Part shown: positions 31,383-40,873 of the stretch, piece after piece
Position numbering within the stretch: position 1 is the first letter of the stretch
Layout: each line of letters begins with the position of its first letter
NCBI GenBank assembly: GCA_039105265.1
Contig: JAPFFF010000026.1
Coordinates: 496,001 to 560,000, forward strand
Reading direction: 5' to 3'
Origin: Tritrichomonas musculus
Lineage: Eukaryota > Parabasalia > Tritrichomonadida > Tritrichomonadidae
DNA length: 64,000 nt
Translations under genes and position numbers: made by a program
The notes under the pieces: generated by a model
Told to the model about the DNA's origin: nothing
Databases searched by the model: none
The model's input: only the letters and a program-made list of their open reading frames with translations

Positions 31383-31611
31383 ATATATGGTACTCTAGGA
31401 ACTCAAAGGCAAAGTGTTCTATTTTGTCGATAAATTCCAAATCACCATCTTTCATAATTACATTAAGAAATTCAGGTTCGAAATACTCAGCAGCTAACTC
31501 TTTTATCTTATTAATTAAAATATCACATACACCCTCATTAGTCTCACACCTATATTCATAGAGGTAAGATACTAATTTATAGAGAATATTCATACGCTCT
31601 TTTATGGTCAT
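31360..31611 (-). CDS. Small acidic helical protein (83 aa), unknown
   Basis: From ATG 31,611 the minus strand encodes MTIKERMNILYKLVSYLYEY, then acidic helical sequence ending HISTLPAHL. Its ordinary composition in an AT-rich stretch and its full conservation in both copies support a real gene, possibly of the element. Its 3' end overlaps the HNH part by 23 bp. The family is not recognised. Confidence 0.5.
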   Translation of the reverse strand: MTIKERMNILYKLVSYLYEYRCETNEGVCDILINKIKELAAEYFEPEFLNVIMKDGDLEFIDKIEHFAFEFLEYHISTLPAHL

Positions 31612-31694
31612 GCAAATAAGCCATTTATACAGAAATAAAAAAACAAATGAAATGAACAATAGAAAAATATTTAGTCATTTCACTTTTTTCTTTG

Positions 31695-31955
31695 ATGAAT
31701 ATCGATAAGAAGATACGATTGACCACTGAAATGCTCAACGCTAAAATCATGGATGAAAAGCAAAAGCTTGAAGCAAAGGTAGACCATACTGAAACTTACT
31801 TGTTGCTCCAAATTGATCAACTCAACCAAAGACTTGATGAGGTTCTTAATAGGGTCAACCTGCTATCCTTAAAACTCGATTCTGTCATTGATGACCTTGC
31901 AAATATGAAGGTCAACGTTGATGATATCAACAGCAGCCTTGATAACCTTCATTAA
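31695..31955 (+). CDS. Small coiled-coil protein (86 aa), Polinton-associated
   Basis: The protein starts MNIDKKIRLTTEML and has heptad-like leucines through IDQLNQRLDEVLNRVNLLSL and LKLDSVIDDLANMK, so a coiled coil over most of its length is likely. It is encoded just before the protease gene on the same strand. A TCATTTCA initiator-like stretch precedes the ATG. Function unknown; a structural or assembly role is only a guess. Confidence 0.55.
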   Translation: MNIDKKIRLTTEMLNAKIMDEKQKLEAKVDHTETYLLLQIDQLNQRLDEVLNRVNLLSLKLDSVIDDLANMKVNVDDINSSLDNLH

Positions 31956-31996
31956 TAAACAACATCTTCTACTTACTTCTTTTATTTGATTTTTAA

Positions 31997-33541
31997 ATGA
32001 CTAGTAATGTAGGTACACAAACTAAACCTAACAATAAAATACAACTATTACAAGGTACTATTAAATTTCGACCTAAACTAGTTGATAGAGATGTTGCAAG
32101 ATTAACAAGAGGTTTGGGTCAAACTATATGGAAGTTCTCTAATAATCAAATAAATCTACAAAAATTATATGAGACATATTTAAATACTAGTATAGCTTTT
32201 AAAGACGTACTTGAATTTGCTAATAGACTCAAGAGAGAGAGACCAAGAGCAAAATTTACAGGTTGTGTGTTTGCGATTAAGAAAAATCAAGATGATAAAG
32301 ATGAACTTGGACATTGCATAACAGTATTAAAGCCATATCAATATACTCTCCAAGAATCAGATGAAGGTTTATTAACAGAGATAAAATTACATTATGATAT
32401 TATCAACATAAGGATATCTCGAATGAAGACTGAGGAGGAAAAACAAGCAGCTAAAGAACTGAGAGAGCAGATGAAAGAAAGAACATTGGAAAATGATAAG
32501 AAAGAATATAAAACTAGAGGTGTTCAAACAGATGATATACCAGAATTGGCTCCATTACCCAGACCTCCAACTTTAAATCGAAATGATTATAATCTTAACC
32601 TTAGGAAAATCGGTAGGAACCGACCCACAAATGTTGAGCCACCAACAAGGGATCTAAATCAAAACAGAATTCAACGTTTACTTCAAAGTAGTACAAATTT
32701 AGATGATGATAGACCTAAGAAAAAATCAAAACAACCTAAGAAAAAATCAAAACGACCTCGTTCACCTTCACCTCCACCTCCACCTCCACCACCTCCTCCT
32801 CCTTCATTGCCACCTCCACAGTTTCCATCATCACATACCTCTCGAGGTACTAGTCCTCCTCCAAGAAAACCCCATATGACACCACAGAAGGCAGGAGAGT
32901 ATACAGTAGACCAAGGACATAATAGGATTCATGATTGGAGGAGTTTAGTCAATGATGAAAATATAGACGAAGATGTTATTGATGACTACTTGAAACTTCT
33001 ATATAACAAAGGAAAGAGATTGAATAAACAACCTGGTCAAAATGAGGCAGAGTTTGATAAAAAGAAAATATTGGTTTTACCTACTGCATTTTATACCCTC
33101 CTTTCTATAGCATATGAAACTAATGATAATGAAAAAATACATGAACTGATGAAAAGTCCTATCTCAGGTAAACAGTCATTTTCACATTACGATAAAGTAT
33201 TTGTCCCCATTTGCTCAGATGGAGAACATTGGGTTTTATGTTCGATATCCAAAGAAAATAATCAAATGCTATGACTCTGAGAATAAGTCAATGGCGCCAG
33301 AGGTAAAGACACTTAATAAGTGGATCGATATTTCAGCAACAGGTTAGTTAAAAGCAAAATATTATGATGTACCTAGTCAAAAGAATAACAAGGATTGTGG
33401 AGTGTTTCTAATGGAATCTTGTCGTACCTTTTTGCATGAAGGAGATGGTAAGTTTAAACAACGCAATATACCAGATATTAGAAAGAGAATACTTCGAGAA
33501 CTTCAAAACAATGAATTAGAAACAGGTGTTGTATATAAATA
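31997..33541 (+). pseudogene. Polinton adenain-like (Ulp1-type) cysteine protease part
   Basis: A long N-terminal region with a Pro-rich tract (about 32,762-32,830) and basic KKKSKQPKKKSKRP sequence precedes a C-terminal protease domain. That domain shows DGEHWVLCSI around the catalytic His and KDCGVFLMESC around the catalytic Cys. In Polintons and adenoviruses this protease processes capsid proteins. The part looks broken. Confidence 0.75.
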
Positions 33542-33563
33542 AAGACTTTTTATTCAACTCGAA

Positions 33564-34568
33564 ATGGAATTACCACCAAGTGTTAACACTTTATATCCTA
33601 ATCGAGATAATATAGTTAATGATGGTAATACACCTCTTCCAATCGAAACAGCCTACTTCCTTGAGGATGCTCAACATGATAAAGCTAAGTTTAATAGATA
33701 TTGGTTTAATTTCCCACCAGAATTGTCAACTGCAAACAAAGGGGAATCTATTGTTGGTGTTCGTTCAGCGCATATCATTAAGAGAAGACGCAAATTAGAA
33801 TTTAATGTGACTATATTTAAAGTTCAAAAATCCTACTTTGTTTTACATGGAGGAAATATAAACGACCTTATTTTAACTCAAGAACTACTTGATAAATTCT
33901 ACCAGGACGACCTCAAAGAAGAAAATGCAAAAAAGCCTACTTGGAAATGGATAGCAAATTTTGATGTTATTGATTGGGTGTCAGAGGAAGGGGACTTAAG
34001 AGGGTTCTTTGATGCTGTCAACACCGCGATGAAATCTTGGATAGCTATGCATGGGCAATATGGAAATGCATTTTCCCAAAATGATTCATTAATTGCATAT
34101 CGAGATATACAAACAGATGGATATTATGATAAAGATGGTTTTCATGAAATTATATATACCAAAAATAATGATAATATAGATGAAGATTCAAGACAATATA
34201 TCAATTTTTTCCAAATTGGTGATTAGAATGAGGACTTTGCAGATATGTTTAATATAGGCACAGGAGCTTATCAAAATAACCCTAAGAAGTATTTAACTTT
34301 AAGTAAGAGGTTGGTATTTGATAATGTATGGGACAGACATCCATGTAAAATATATTCATCTATTGGTGAACAAGCATTACATAACTATATTGGAGATAGT
34401 GATGTTGAATATAGTCCGATTAAGTACTTCAAGTTAAACTCAATGGACCAAAGGTTTTGGATAGACTTCTATAGTGATGCTCATTATAATTGTCCAACCA
34501 AACTACCTCCTAAAGATTCATTTGTTATCGAAATGCAATTCCTTCAATACGATAAGATGTTTATTTAA
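33564..34568 (+). pseudogene. Polinton capsid-type (possibly penton-like minor capsid) protein part
   Basis: It lies between the protease and integrase, a position where trichomonad Polintons carry structural genes. It begins MELPPSVNTLYPNRDN and includes WFNFPPEL and IVGVRSAHIIKRRRKLEF, a pattern like the opening strands of a jelly-roll protein. Its role as a minor capsid protein is inferred from position and length, not from a decisive motif. It looks broken. Confidence 0.5.
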
Positions 34569-34574
34569 AAATAA

Positions 34575-35537
34575 ATGAGTAAAGAAGAACCAAGCCCATA
34601 TGAAAAATTATACAACAAAGCTAAATGGAAGACCTTGGACAAATACCTTAGCATGGCAAAACAAGAGAATCTAAATGAAGAAGAAGCAAAGAAATACTTT
34701 GATGAAAGAGTAGTACATGATAAGAGAGTACCTAAAGCACAATTTATACCTATTGTATCCAAACATCCTCATGGTTATCAAATGGATACCTTCATTAATA
34801 ATAAAGAGGCAGGTGGGTTGAACTATCTAATGTTCATTAATATCAACACCAGAAAAGCATATGCATATCCTATTAATGGTAAAGGATCAAGAGAAGTATT
34901 GACAGCACTTCATAAATTTGTTAATGATGTACCTCATGTATATTCGATAACAAGTGATGAGGATGCAGCATATTTATCATCAACAGTCTTAGACTTCATG
35001 AGAGAGAAGAACATAAAATACCGAACAACAACTGAGAATAACCATAATGTACTTGGCATTATTAATAGGTTTATGAGAACCATAAGAGATGCTATTGGTG
35101 AAAATAGGTTTATTCAACCAAAGGAGATGCATGATTTGGTCAACATATATAACAACTCTCCTCATAGGTCTTTAGATAATAAAGCACCTAATGATATTAC
35201 TCCAGCGGATGATATAAAGTACATACAAAAGAATGCACGCATTAATCCATACCATTTTAATCCAGGTGAGATGGTCAGGTTAGTACTTGAAAAAGAACCA
35301 TTTGGTAAAAGAAGAAGTAATTTGTCCAATGAGTCTTATATAGTTGACTCAAAAAAAGGTAACCAGTTTGTGGTCAGGTCCAAAGATGGTTCAACTAGTT
35401 CATTCCCTGGATATAGGTTGTTAAGGACAAGAGACAAAAGGATTAAAGTAGCTGAAAGACTAAATGAAGGTAAAGAAGGTATTATTGAACAAATATATAA
35501 CTTTGATGAAGATACAGGTAAGTATGATTTAAAATGA
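34575..35537 (+). CDS. Polinton integrase (retroviral-type, rve fold) part
   Basis: The core runs from GYQMDTFINNKEAGG (first Asp) through YSITSDEDAAYLSS (second Asp) to GIINRFMRTIRD and NNSPHRSLDNKAP, the usual landmarks of retroviral-type integrases in Polintons. A C-terminal basic beta domain follows (YHFNPGEMVRLVLEKEPFGK). The enzyme would insert the element and create short target duplications. Related coding sequence continues in the same direction to about 35,729. Judge it as part of a fossil element. Confidence 0.85.
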   Translation: MSKEEPSPYEKLYNKAKWKTLDKYLSMAKQENLNEEEAKKYFDERVVHDKRVPKAQFIPIVSKHPHGYQMDTFINNKEAGGLNYLMFININTRKAYAYPINGKGSREVLTALHKFVNDVPHVYSITSDEDAAYLSSTVLDFMREKNIKYRTTTENNHNVLGIINRFMRTIRDAIGENRFIQPKEMHDLVNIYNNSPHRSLDNKAPNDITPADDIKYIQKNARINPYHFNPGEMVRLVLEKEPFGKRRSNLSNESYIVDSKKGNQFVVRSKDGSTSSFPGYRLLRTRDKRIKVAERLNEGKEGIIEQIYNFDEDTGKYDLK

Positions 35538-35739
35538 GAAGGAGTCGAAGGTGATGATGCCTTTGCTAGAGAAACCATTAGAAATGTAAGGAGAGGTAAT
35601 CTATTGGTACTTGGTACAGCAGAAAGACAATATTGGTTGGAACAAAAGAAAAATTATGAACGACAAATTAAAGCAGGTCAAAAGGTTGAGGGCAAACCAA
35701 TACCAGATAAAATTATGAAATACATTTAAAAATTTGTAA

Positions 35740-36602
35740 ATGGATGAACCCCCAAGTGCAGAACTAATAAATAAAGTAGAAACATTGATTAAAGAAACCT
35801 TACGGAAGAACATGAAAGAGATAGATGGTGCTTTGATTAAACCATTATCACCTGATTATCCTTTTAGCACAAATGGTATATACTTTTTAATTGGTAAACC
35901 AGGTGCTGGTAAAAGTCTTTGGATATGGAGACTTATTATGATAACAGAGAGGTTGTTTAAACATCCATACTACCAAAAGATAATATTTTGCTCAAGCTCT
36001 GGTAAAATGGATAAAACAGCTGAAACACTTAATAAACAAATACAATCAAGAATCGATTATGTAAAGGAAAGAGAATTACCATTCTTAAAAGACATCTTCG
36101 AAGAAAGATAAAGTATTATGCTATTGTCAAATATGTATTATCTCGAATGAAAGAGACCAATGACGAAATGAGGAGGCTCATTGAGAAGCATCATTTAAAT
36201 AAGCTCAATGATAAAATTATATATATAGCCAATAAGTTAGTCAAATATGAAACATCATCATATCCATATAACACATTATTGATACTAGATGATTGTGCAG
36301 GTAGTGATTTATTAAAGAATGGTAATAGTGAATTTATCAAGTTGTTAACCAAGAAAAGACACTATAATTTAACATGTATCATGGCTATCCAAACTATTCG
36401 ATTTGTTCATATGAATGCTAAAAGGTTAGCAACAGATATCATATGTTATACAGGATATAGTGAGGAAGATTTTACTAGCTTGTTGCAACAAACTAATAAC
36501 TCATTAAATACTAAGCAGACAGTAGCTGAATACTTACAACATAAAGAACCACATGAGAAGTTCGTAATGAATATTTCTGCTAATAAGTACTATTTCGAAT
36601 AA
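35740..36602 (+). pseudogene. Polinton DNA-packaging ATPase (FtsK/HerA, A32-like) part
   Basis: GIYFLIGKPGAGKSLW is a clear Walker A motif and NTLLILDDCAGSD a Walker B motif. KRHYNLTCIMAIQTIRFV matches the sensor region of A32-type genome-packaging ATPases. In the virus-like stage such an enzyme pumps DNA into capsids. It looks broken. Confidence 0.8.
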
Positions 36603-36619
36603 TTTTTTATTTTTTAAAA

Positions 36620-37075
36620 ATGGGAATTGAACGTCATTCAGTAGAAGATTATTGGAAGCCAAATTATTCCAAAAAGCAACAATTTTCTCCATGGCAAGAG
36701 ATAATAAAAGGAGGAGTTGGACTAGGTGGTAAGTTATTAATGGGAGCAGCAGATAGTTTTTCTGGAGGTCTTGCAAGTAAACTATTAGATGCTTCAGCAG
36801 GTGGATTAACCAAGCATGCTAGTGTTATTGGTTCAGTTGCGAGAGGTCTTGGTGAAAGCTTCTTGAGCGATAGTACAAGAAATAAATTAGCAAACATAGC
36901 TGACACAGCATTAAAATATGTCCCAGATGGAAAAGTAAAAACTGCCTTATCATCAATTAATAAATCTGCAAAAGGTGAATCAGTTGGAGCACCTCTTGAA
37001 AAGCCAACATTTTCGTCTAGATCATTACAAGAGAGTGATTTTACTACCAACAATCGGGCGAGAACCTATATCTAA
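36620..37075 (+). CDS. Gly/Ala/Ser-rich Polinton protein (151 aa), unknown
   Basis: The protein starts MGIERHSVEDYWKPNY and has a central small-residue, amphipathic region (GGLASKLLDASAGGLTKHA) that could interact with membrane or capsid. It comes directly after the ATPase on the same strand with a short AT-rich gap. Similar small glycine-rich proteins occur in trichomonad Polintons; no enzyme motif is seen. Confidence 0.55.
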   Translation: MGIERHSVEDYWKPNYSKKQQFSPWQEIIKGGVGLGGKLLMGAADSFSGGLASKLLDASAGGLTKHASVIGSVARGLGESFLSDSTRNKLANIADTALKYVPDGKVKTALSSINKSAKGESVGAPLEKPTFSSRSLQESDFTTNNRARTYI

Positions 37076-37122
37076 CGAAAACTCAAAAAAACTCAATTTA
37101 TAGACTTTTTTGTTTATTTTAA

Positions 37123-37488
37123 ATGTCAAAACATCTAACAGGTTCTAAGAGACTTGTAGTTATTCATAGATGGCTAAATGGAAGGGATGACCCTGATTGG
37201 GAAGTGCTTCCTACGAAAACCAAAGACAAGCATATTGTAAAACAGCGAAAAACTCCAATAACTCGAGAATATCAAGAAAACTCAGACCGTGAAAAACATG
37301 AGGAACTTGAAGAAAAGCCAAGAAAGTCATTAAGTTCGAAAGCTGCAAGAAAACCTCCAAAACCTAGAAAAACTCAACAAAGCCAAGTTTATGACTCTAC
37401 TGTGAATGAGGAAATACTAAAACAGCTAAAATCACTAGGTGAAGAAATGAAGATAAGTCGTGAGAAGAAAGAGCAGAGACGTAAGTAG
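37123..37488 (+). CDS. Basic Lys/Arg-rich Polinton protein (121 aa), unknown
   Basis: It starts MSKHLTGSKRLVVIHRWLNG and becomes highly basic (SKAARKPPKPRKTQQ), ending KKEQRRK. Such composition suggests nucleic-acid binding, possibly packaging, but no family is recognised. It ends 8 bp before the first copy of a 19-bp direct repeat that brackets the satellite block. Confidence 0.5.
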   Translation: MSKHLTGSKRLVVIHRWLNGRDDPDWEVLPTKTKDKHIVKQRKTPITREYQENSDREKHEELEEKPRKSLSSKAARKPPKPRKTQQSQVYDSTVNEEILKQLKSLGEEMKISREKKEQRRK

Positions 37489-37611
37489 TGTATACGAGTC
37501 GGTTTCCGGTGGGGTTCGCAGGTTTGGACTAAGAACGAAATCCAGAAAAAAAAAAAAAAAAAAAAAAAATTTCTTCTTCTTCTTTTCTTGTTATCCCACC
37601 CACCCACCTCA

Positions 37612-37855
37612 ATGCCCTCCATCTATGAAACGGCACAGGTACCCCACCCCACTACCGCCCATCTATGAAACGGCACAGGTACCCACCCCACTGCCCACTA
37701 TCTATGAAACGGCACAGGTACCCCACCCCAATGCCCTCCATCTACGAAACGGCCTAGGTACCCAGCCATCTATGAAACGGCACAGGTAGCACCCCGAGAA
37801 TCTCGTACATACCACCATCTACTTAATGGCACATGTACTCCACCACGAGGACCCT
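37612..37855. repeat. Degenerate C-rich minisatellite, about 6 units
   Basis: The unit is built around ATCTATGAAACGGCACAGGT followed by ACCCCACCCCA-type sequence. Spacing is about 29-55 bp. The last unit (near 37,823) is diverged. Its composition is very unlike the surrounding DNA. Confidence 0.85.
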
Positions 37856-37871
37856 CTTAGAAAAGACCTAA

Positions 37872-38599
37872 TAATATATCCATACTAATATATCCATACT
37901 AATATATCCATACTAATATATCCATACTAATATATCCATACTAATATATCCATACTAATATATCCATACTAATATATCCATACTAATATATCCATACTAA
38001 TATATCCATACTAATATATCCATACTAATATATCCATACTAATATATCCATACTAATATATCCATACTAATATATCCATACTAATATATCCATACTAATA
38101 TATCCATACTAATATATCCATACTAATATATCCATACTAATATATCCATACTAATATATCCATACTAATATATCCATACTAATATATCCATACTAATATA
38201 TCCATACTAATATATCCATACTAATATATCCATACTAATATATCCATACTAATATATCCATACTAATATATCCATACTAATATATCCATACTAATATATC
38301 CATACTAATATATCCATACTAATATATCCATACTAATATATCCATACTAATATATCCATACTAATATATCCATACTAATATATCCATACTAATATATCCA
38401 TACTAATATATCCATACTAATATATCCATACTAATATATCCATACTAATATATCCATACTAATATATCCATACTAATATATCCATACTAATATATCCATA
38501 CTAATATATCCATACTAATATATCCATACTAATATATCCATACTAATATATCCATACTAATATATCCATACTAATATATCCATACTAATATATCCATAC
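37872..38599. repeat. 14-bp satellite, 52 uninterrupted copies
   Basis: TAATATATCCATAC repeats exactly 52 times over 728 bp, and I saw no variant unit. Such homogeneity implies recent expansion, or a repeat length partly set by assembly. Confidence 0.95.
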
Positions 38600-38607
38600 A
38601 GTAGTAT

Positions 38608-39231
38608 ATGCTAGTCGGTTTCCGGTGGGGTATGCACCCACACCGTCAACACAGACAAGATGGTATTATAAGTGCAACTACTCAAGTTATTATGGGAGCT
38701 GTAGGTCATGTTGCTAGAAGATTCTTACATGGTGAATGGCAGTTTGTTAGACATCATTCTGGTGATGCAGCAGCAATAGCTGGAGTAGCAGCAGAAGCAT
38801 ATGTAGCAAATAGAATAGGATTATTTAATATTCCAAGTTGGTTCTGTCGTAATGATAACCCAGAAACATTAGCAGAGGAAGATATATTGGATAAGATTCT
38901 TGCATGGGCATACCATGAAGAAACTGATGATGAACCTGAACTTGAAATAACAATGGAGGATGCTGATAAAATGATGGTTTTATTTGATACATGTATTAAT
39001 ATTGCAAAGACATATCGCGATACTTTAAAGGGTACAATAGCATTCATGTGCGAGAAAATCAAAGAGCTTGAAAATAAGTCAAGTACAAAACATCCATTAG
39101 AAGATATAGATATGACTGTGTATATTACTAAAGCAGAAGTGAAGGAAATGATAGACCAGAAGGATGCATATATTGATACTCTTGAGAAAAGACTTGCAGC
39201 ACTTGAAGCTAAATGCACTAACATCGAATGA
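38608..39231 (+). CDS. Polinton-associated coiled-coil protein (up to 207 aa), unknown
   Basis: It has an Ala/Gly-rich hydrophobic stretch (GDAAAIAGVAAEAYVANRIG), an acidic middle, and a C-terminal coiled coil (YIDTLEKRLAALEAKCTNIE). The first ATG lies in the direct repeat that closes the satellite block; the ATG at 38,632 is an alternative start. The frame ends just before the next gene. No family is recognised; it may be a virion component by position. Confidence 0.5.
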   Translation: MLVGFRWGMHPHRQHRQDGIISATTQVIMGAVGHVARRFLHGEWQFVRHHSGDAAAIAGVAAEAYVANRIGLFNIPSWFCRNDNPETLAEEDILDKILAWAYHEETDDEPELEITMEDADKMMVLFDTCINIAKTYRDTLKGTIAFMCEKIKELENKSSTKHPLEDIDMTVYITKAEVKEMIDQKDAYIDTLEKRLAALEAKCTNIE

Positions 39232-39250
39232 GAAGTTTTATTTAACTAAA

Positions 39251-40783
39251 ATGAGTGATACTACTACAAGATTTAAAGGAGATATACAGTTTAAGATAGG
39301 GGATGCTACTCGAAAAGGTAGCCAGTTATTAACCTTGGGTGACTTAGATAACTATGTACAGACAGGTCATTTATTTAATGAGGTCGAAGGTTTACCAGAA
39401 GTTGATATTAAAAATAAAAATATACAGTATGTATCATTTGAGTCTTCAACAACAACTTACAATATCCTTAAGTTTGTTAATATGCCTGAAGACTTCATGA
39501 ATAAGCTCAATGATATAAAAGCCCAAACTAATATATTTAAGATAGTCCTGAGGAAAAATATAGTATATGATACAAGTGGTAATTTAGTCAAGGAGTTCTA
39601 CATATATGTTAAGGATGGTCAAGTATATTCTCCTTTGATAACTAAAAGTAGTAATGGATGCAGTATAAATAATAGTACCATTATGGGATATATGAATATA
39701 GCTTTTGATAGTAAACTAGACTTCAACCCATATACCTTGTGGCTGAGTGGGGAGTTGAGCATAATGAATGAATATATAACTGATTCTTTACAAACTGAGA
39801 AGGCAATAAAGTGTTCTATAATAAAAGCTGATAATGCATTAAGTTTACGTAAGAGTGATGTACTATACTTATATAAGCCTACATCAACTAGTCAGGTTGT
39901 GATAGATAACAAGAAGTATTGGTTACTTCAATGGAACATAGATACTGGATATACTATACCTAATGACTTAGAGTTTAGGTTTAATGAGTATTGTTTTGGT
40001 AATAAGTGGTTTTTATCATGGGATGGTACAAAATGGGTAGGTGATAACATACAAGGTCATATCAATGGTAGATTAGTTAATGGATTAAATAAGGAGAATG
40101 AGTATGGTGAAGATGGTACCTACATACAAGTCAAGAGGAGTGAGAGGAACATGAAACTGATTAATAAGCCTAATGACTACTCACCTGATAACCTACTACA
40201 TTACATGATTCATGGAGGTAAGTGCAAAATAGACTGTTTTGTAAAATTAAAGACAGGAGAGGTAGAACCTTTTACGAAATATGGTCTAGGCTTCCAAACA
40301 AGTCAAGGAGGTACGAAAGATGGATATGATATAGAAGCAATAAGGTGCTATAAGATGAATAATGCTACTAAAAAATTAGAAACTAGTGCTATTGATGAAC
40401 TCTACCTAGATATAACTCTTGAAGGTTCTAAAAATGCAAATAGGTTCTCAGTTCGACCTACAGGAAAAGAAGGCAATGGAGGAGACAAGGTATGGTTGTT
40501 CTTACATGGTGTACTTGATTCATGTGAACAGCTTGAATATACATATGCAGCTTCGACTACTAATGACTCAAGAGATATTAAGATATATTTAGCTGATGAA
40601 TATGTTGACCCAATAGATGAAGTTCATTGGGATTCAACTACTAACCCATTCGAGTATATCATTAAGCAGCAATTTTATGAAGTATCCCCAAATCCTAATG
40701 TGGCAACAACCTTATATACTGATTATAATATTACCTCCTCTAAGATAATTACTGCTGATAGTATTACTACTATGAGGAGTGAT
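39251..40783 (+). CDS. Large Polinton structural-type protein, cut at the duplication junction
   Basis: From ATG 39,251 about 511 residues (MSDTTTRFKGDIQFKIGDAT onward) are encoded before the frame enters kinase-upstream DNA at 40,784. It is beta-rich with many Asn/Gly turns. The size and place would suit a major capsid or fibre-like protein, but I see no decisive motif. The 3' end of the gene is absent from this copy. Confidence 0.55.
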
Positions 40784-40873
40784 TTAAAATTAATATTCAT
40801 TTTGCAAATGTGACCAATTTCCCATTCAAAATCCTTTTTTGAAAATAAAAATTAACTTTTTGTTATCATTTTT

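Larger units (their letters stand above)
37489..38612. repeat. Satellite block between direct repeats inside the Polinton
   Basis: AGTCGGTTTCCGGTGGGGT occurs at 37,497-37,515 and at 38,613-38,631, with imperfect similarity extending about 15 bp to the left of each. Between them lie an A-run with a T/C tract (about 37,548-37,590), a C-rich minisatellite and a 14-bp satellite. No gene was seen. The block looks like inserted or expanded repeat DNA between two element genes. Confidence 0.8.
14085..40783 (+). repeat. Tandem duplication, unit 1 (26,699 bp)
   Basis: The sequence from 14,085 reappears from 40,784 in the same orientation and continues to the window end. The offset is 26,699 at the start and 26,692 from about 19.1 kb onward; small indels account for the change. 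Substitutions are scattered up to 19,119. After that I saw a single one (25,311/52,003). Confidence 0.95.
31086..40783 (+). mobile_element. Polinton (Maverick) fossil, unit 1, partial
   Basis: Parts seen in order: HNH endonuclease remnant, small minus-strand gene, coiled-coil protein, adenain-like cysteine protease, capsid-like protein, retroviral-type integrase, packaging ATPase, Gly/Ala-rich protein, basic protein, satellite block, coiled-coil protein, large structural-type protein. This set is characteristic of trichomonad Polintons. The right end is missing: the last gene runs directly into kinase-upstream DNA at 40,784. No DNA polymerase B gene is in view and no long terminal repeats were found. 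The element looks broken, with about five or six breaks besides the missing end. The left edge is uncertain and may lie as far left as about 30.4 kb. The damage is shared with unit 2, so it predates the duplication. Confidence 0.85.

Noticed and set aside
37460-37789. 109-residue frame across the poly-A and minisatellite
   Set aside because: Encodes a lysine/phenylalanine run and minisatellite repeats only; not a plausible gene.
37872-38599. CRISPR array
   Set aside because: The 14-bp units are contiguous without spacers and the host is a eukaryote; this is a satellite.
38754-39224. 156-residue minus-strand frame opposite the coiled-coil gene
   Set aside because: Serine-rich shadow of the plus-strand gene; no start context or family.
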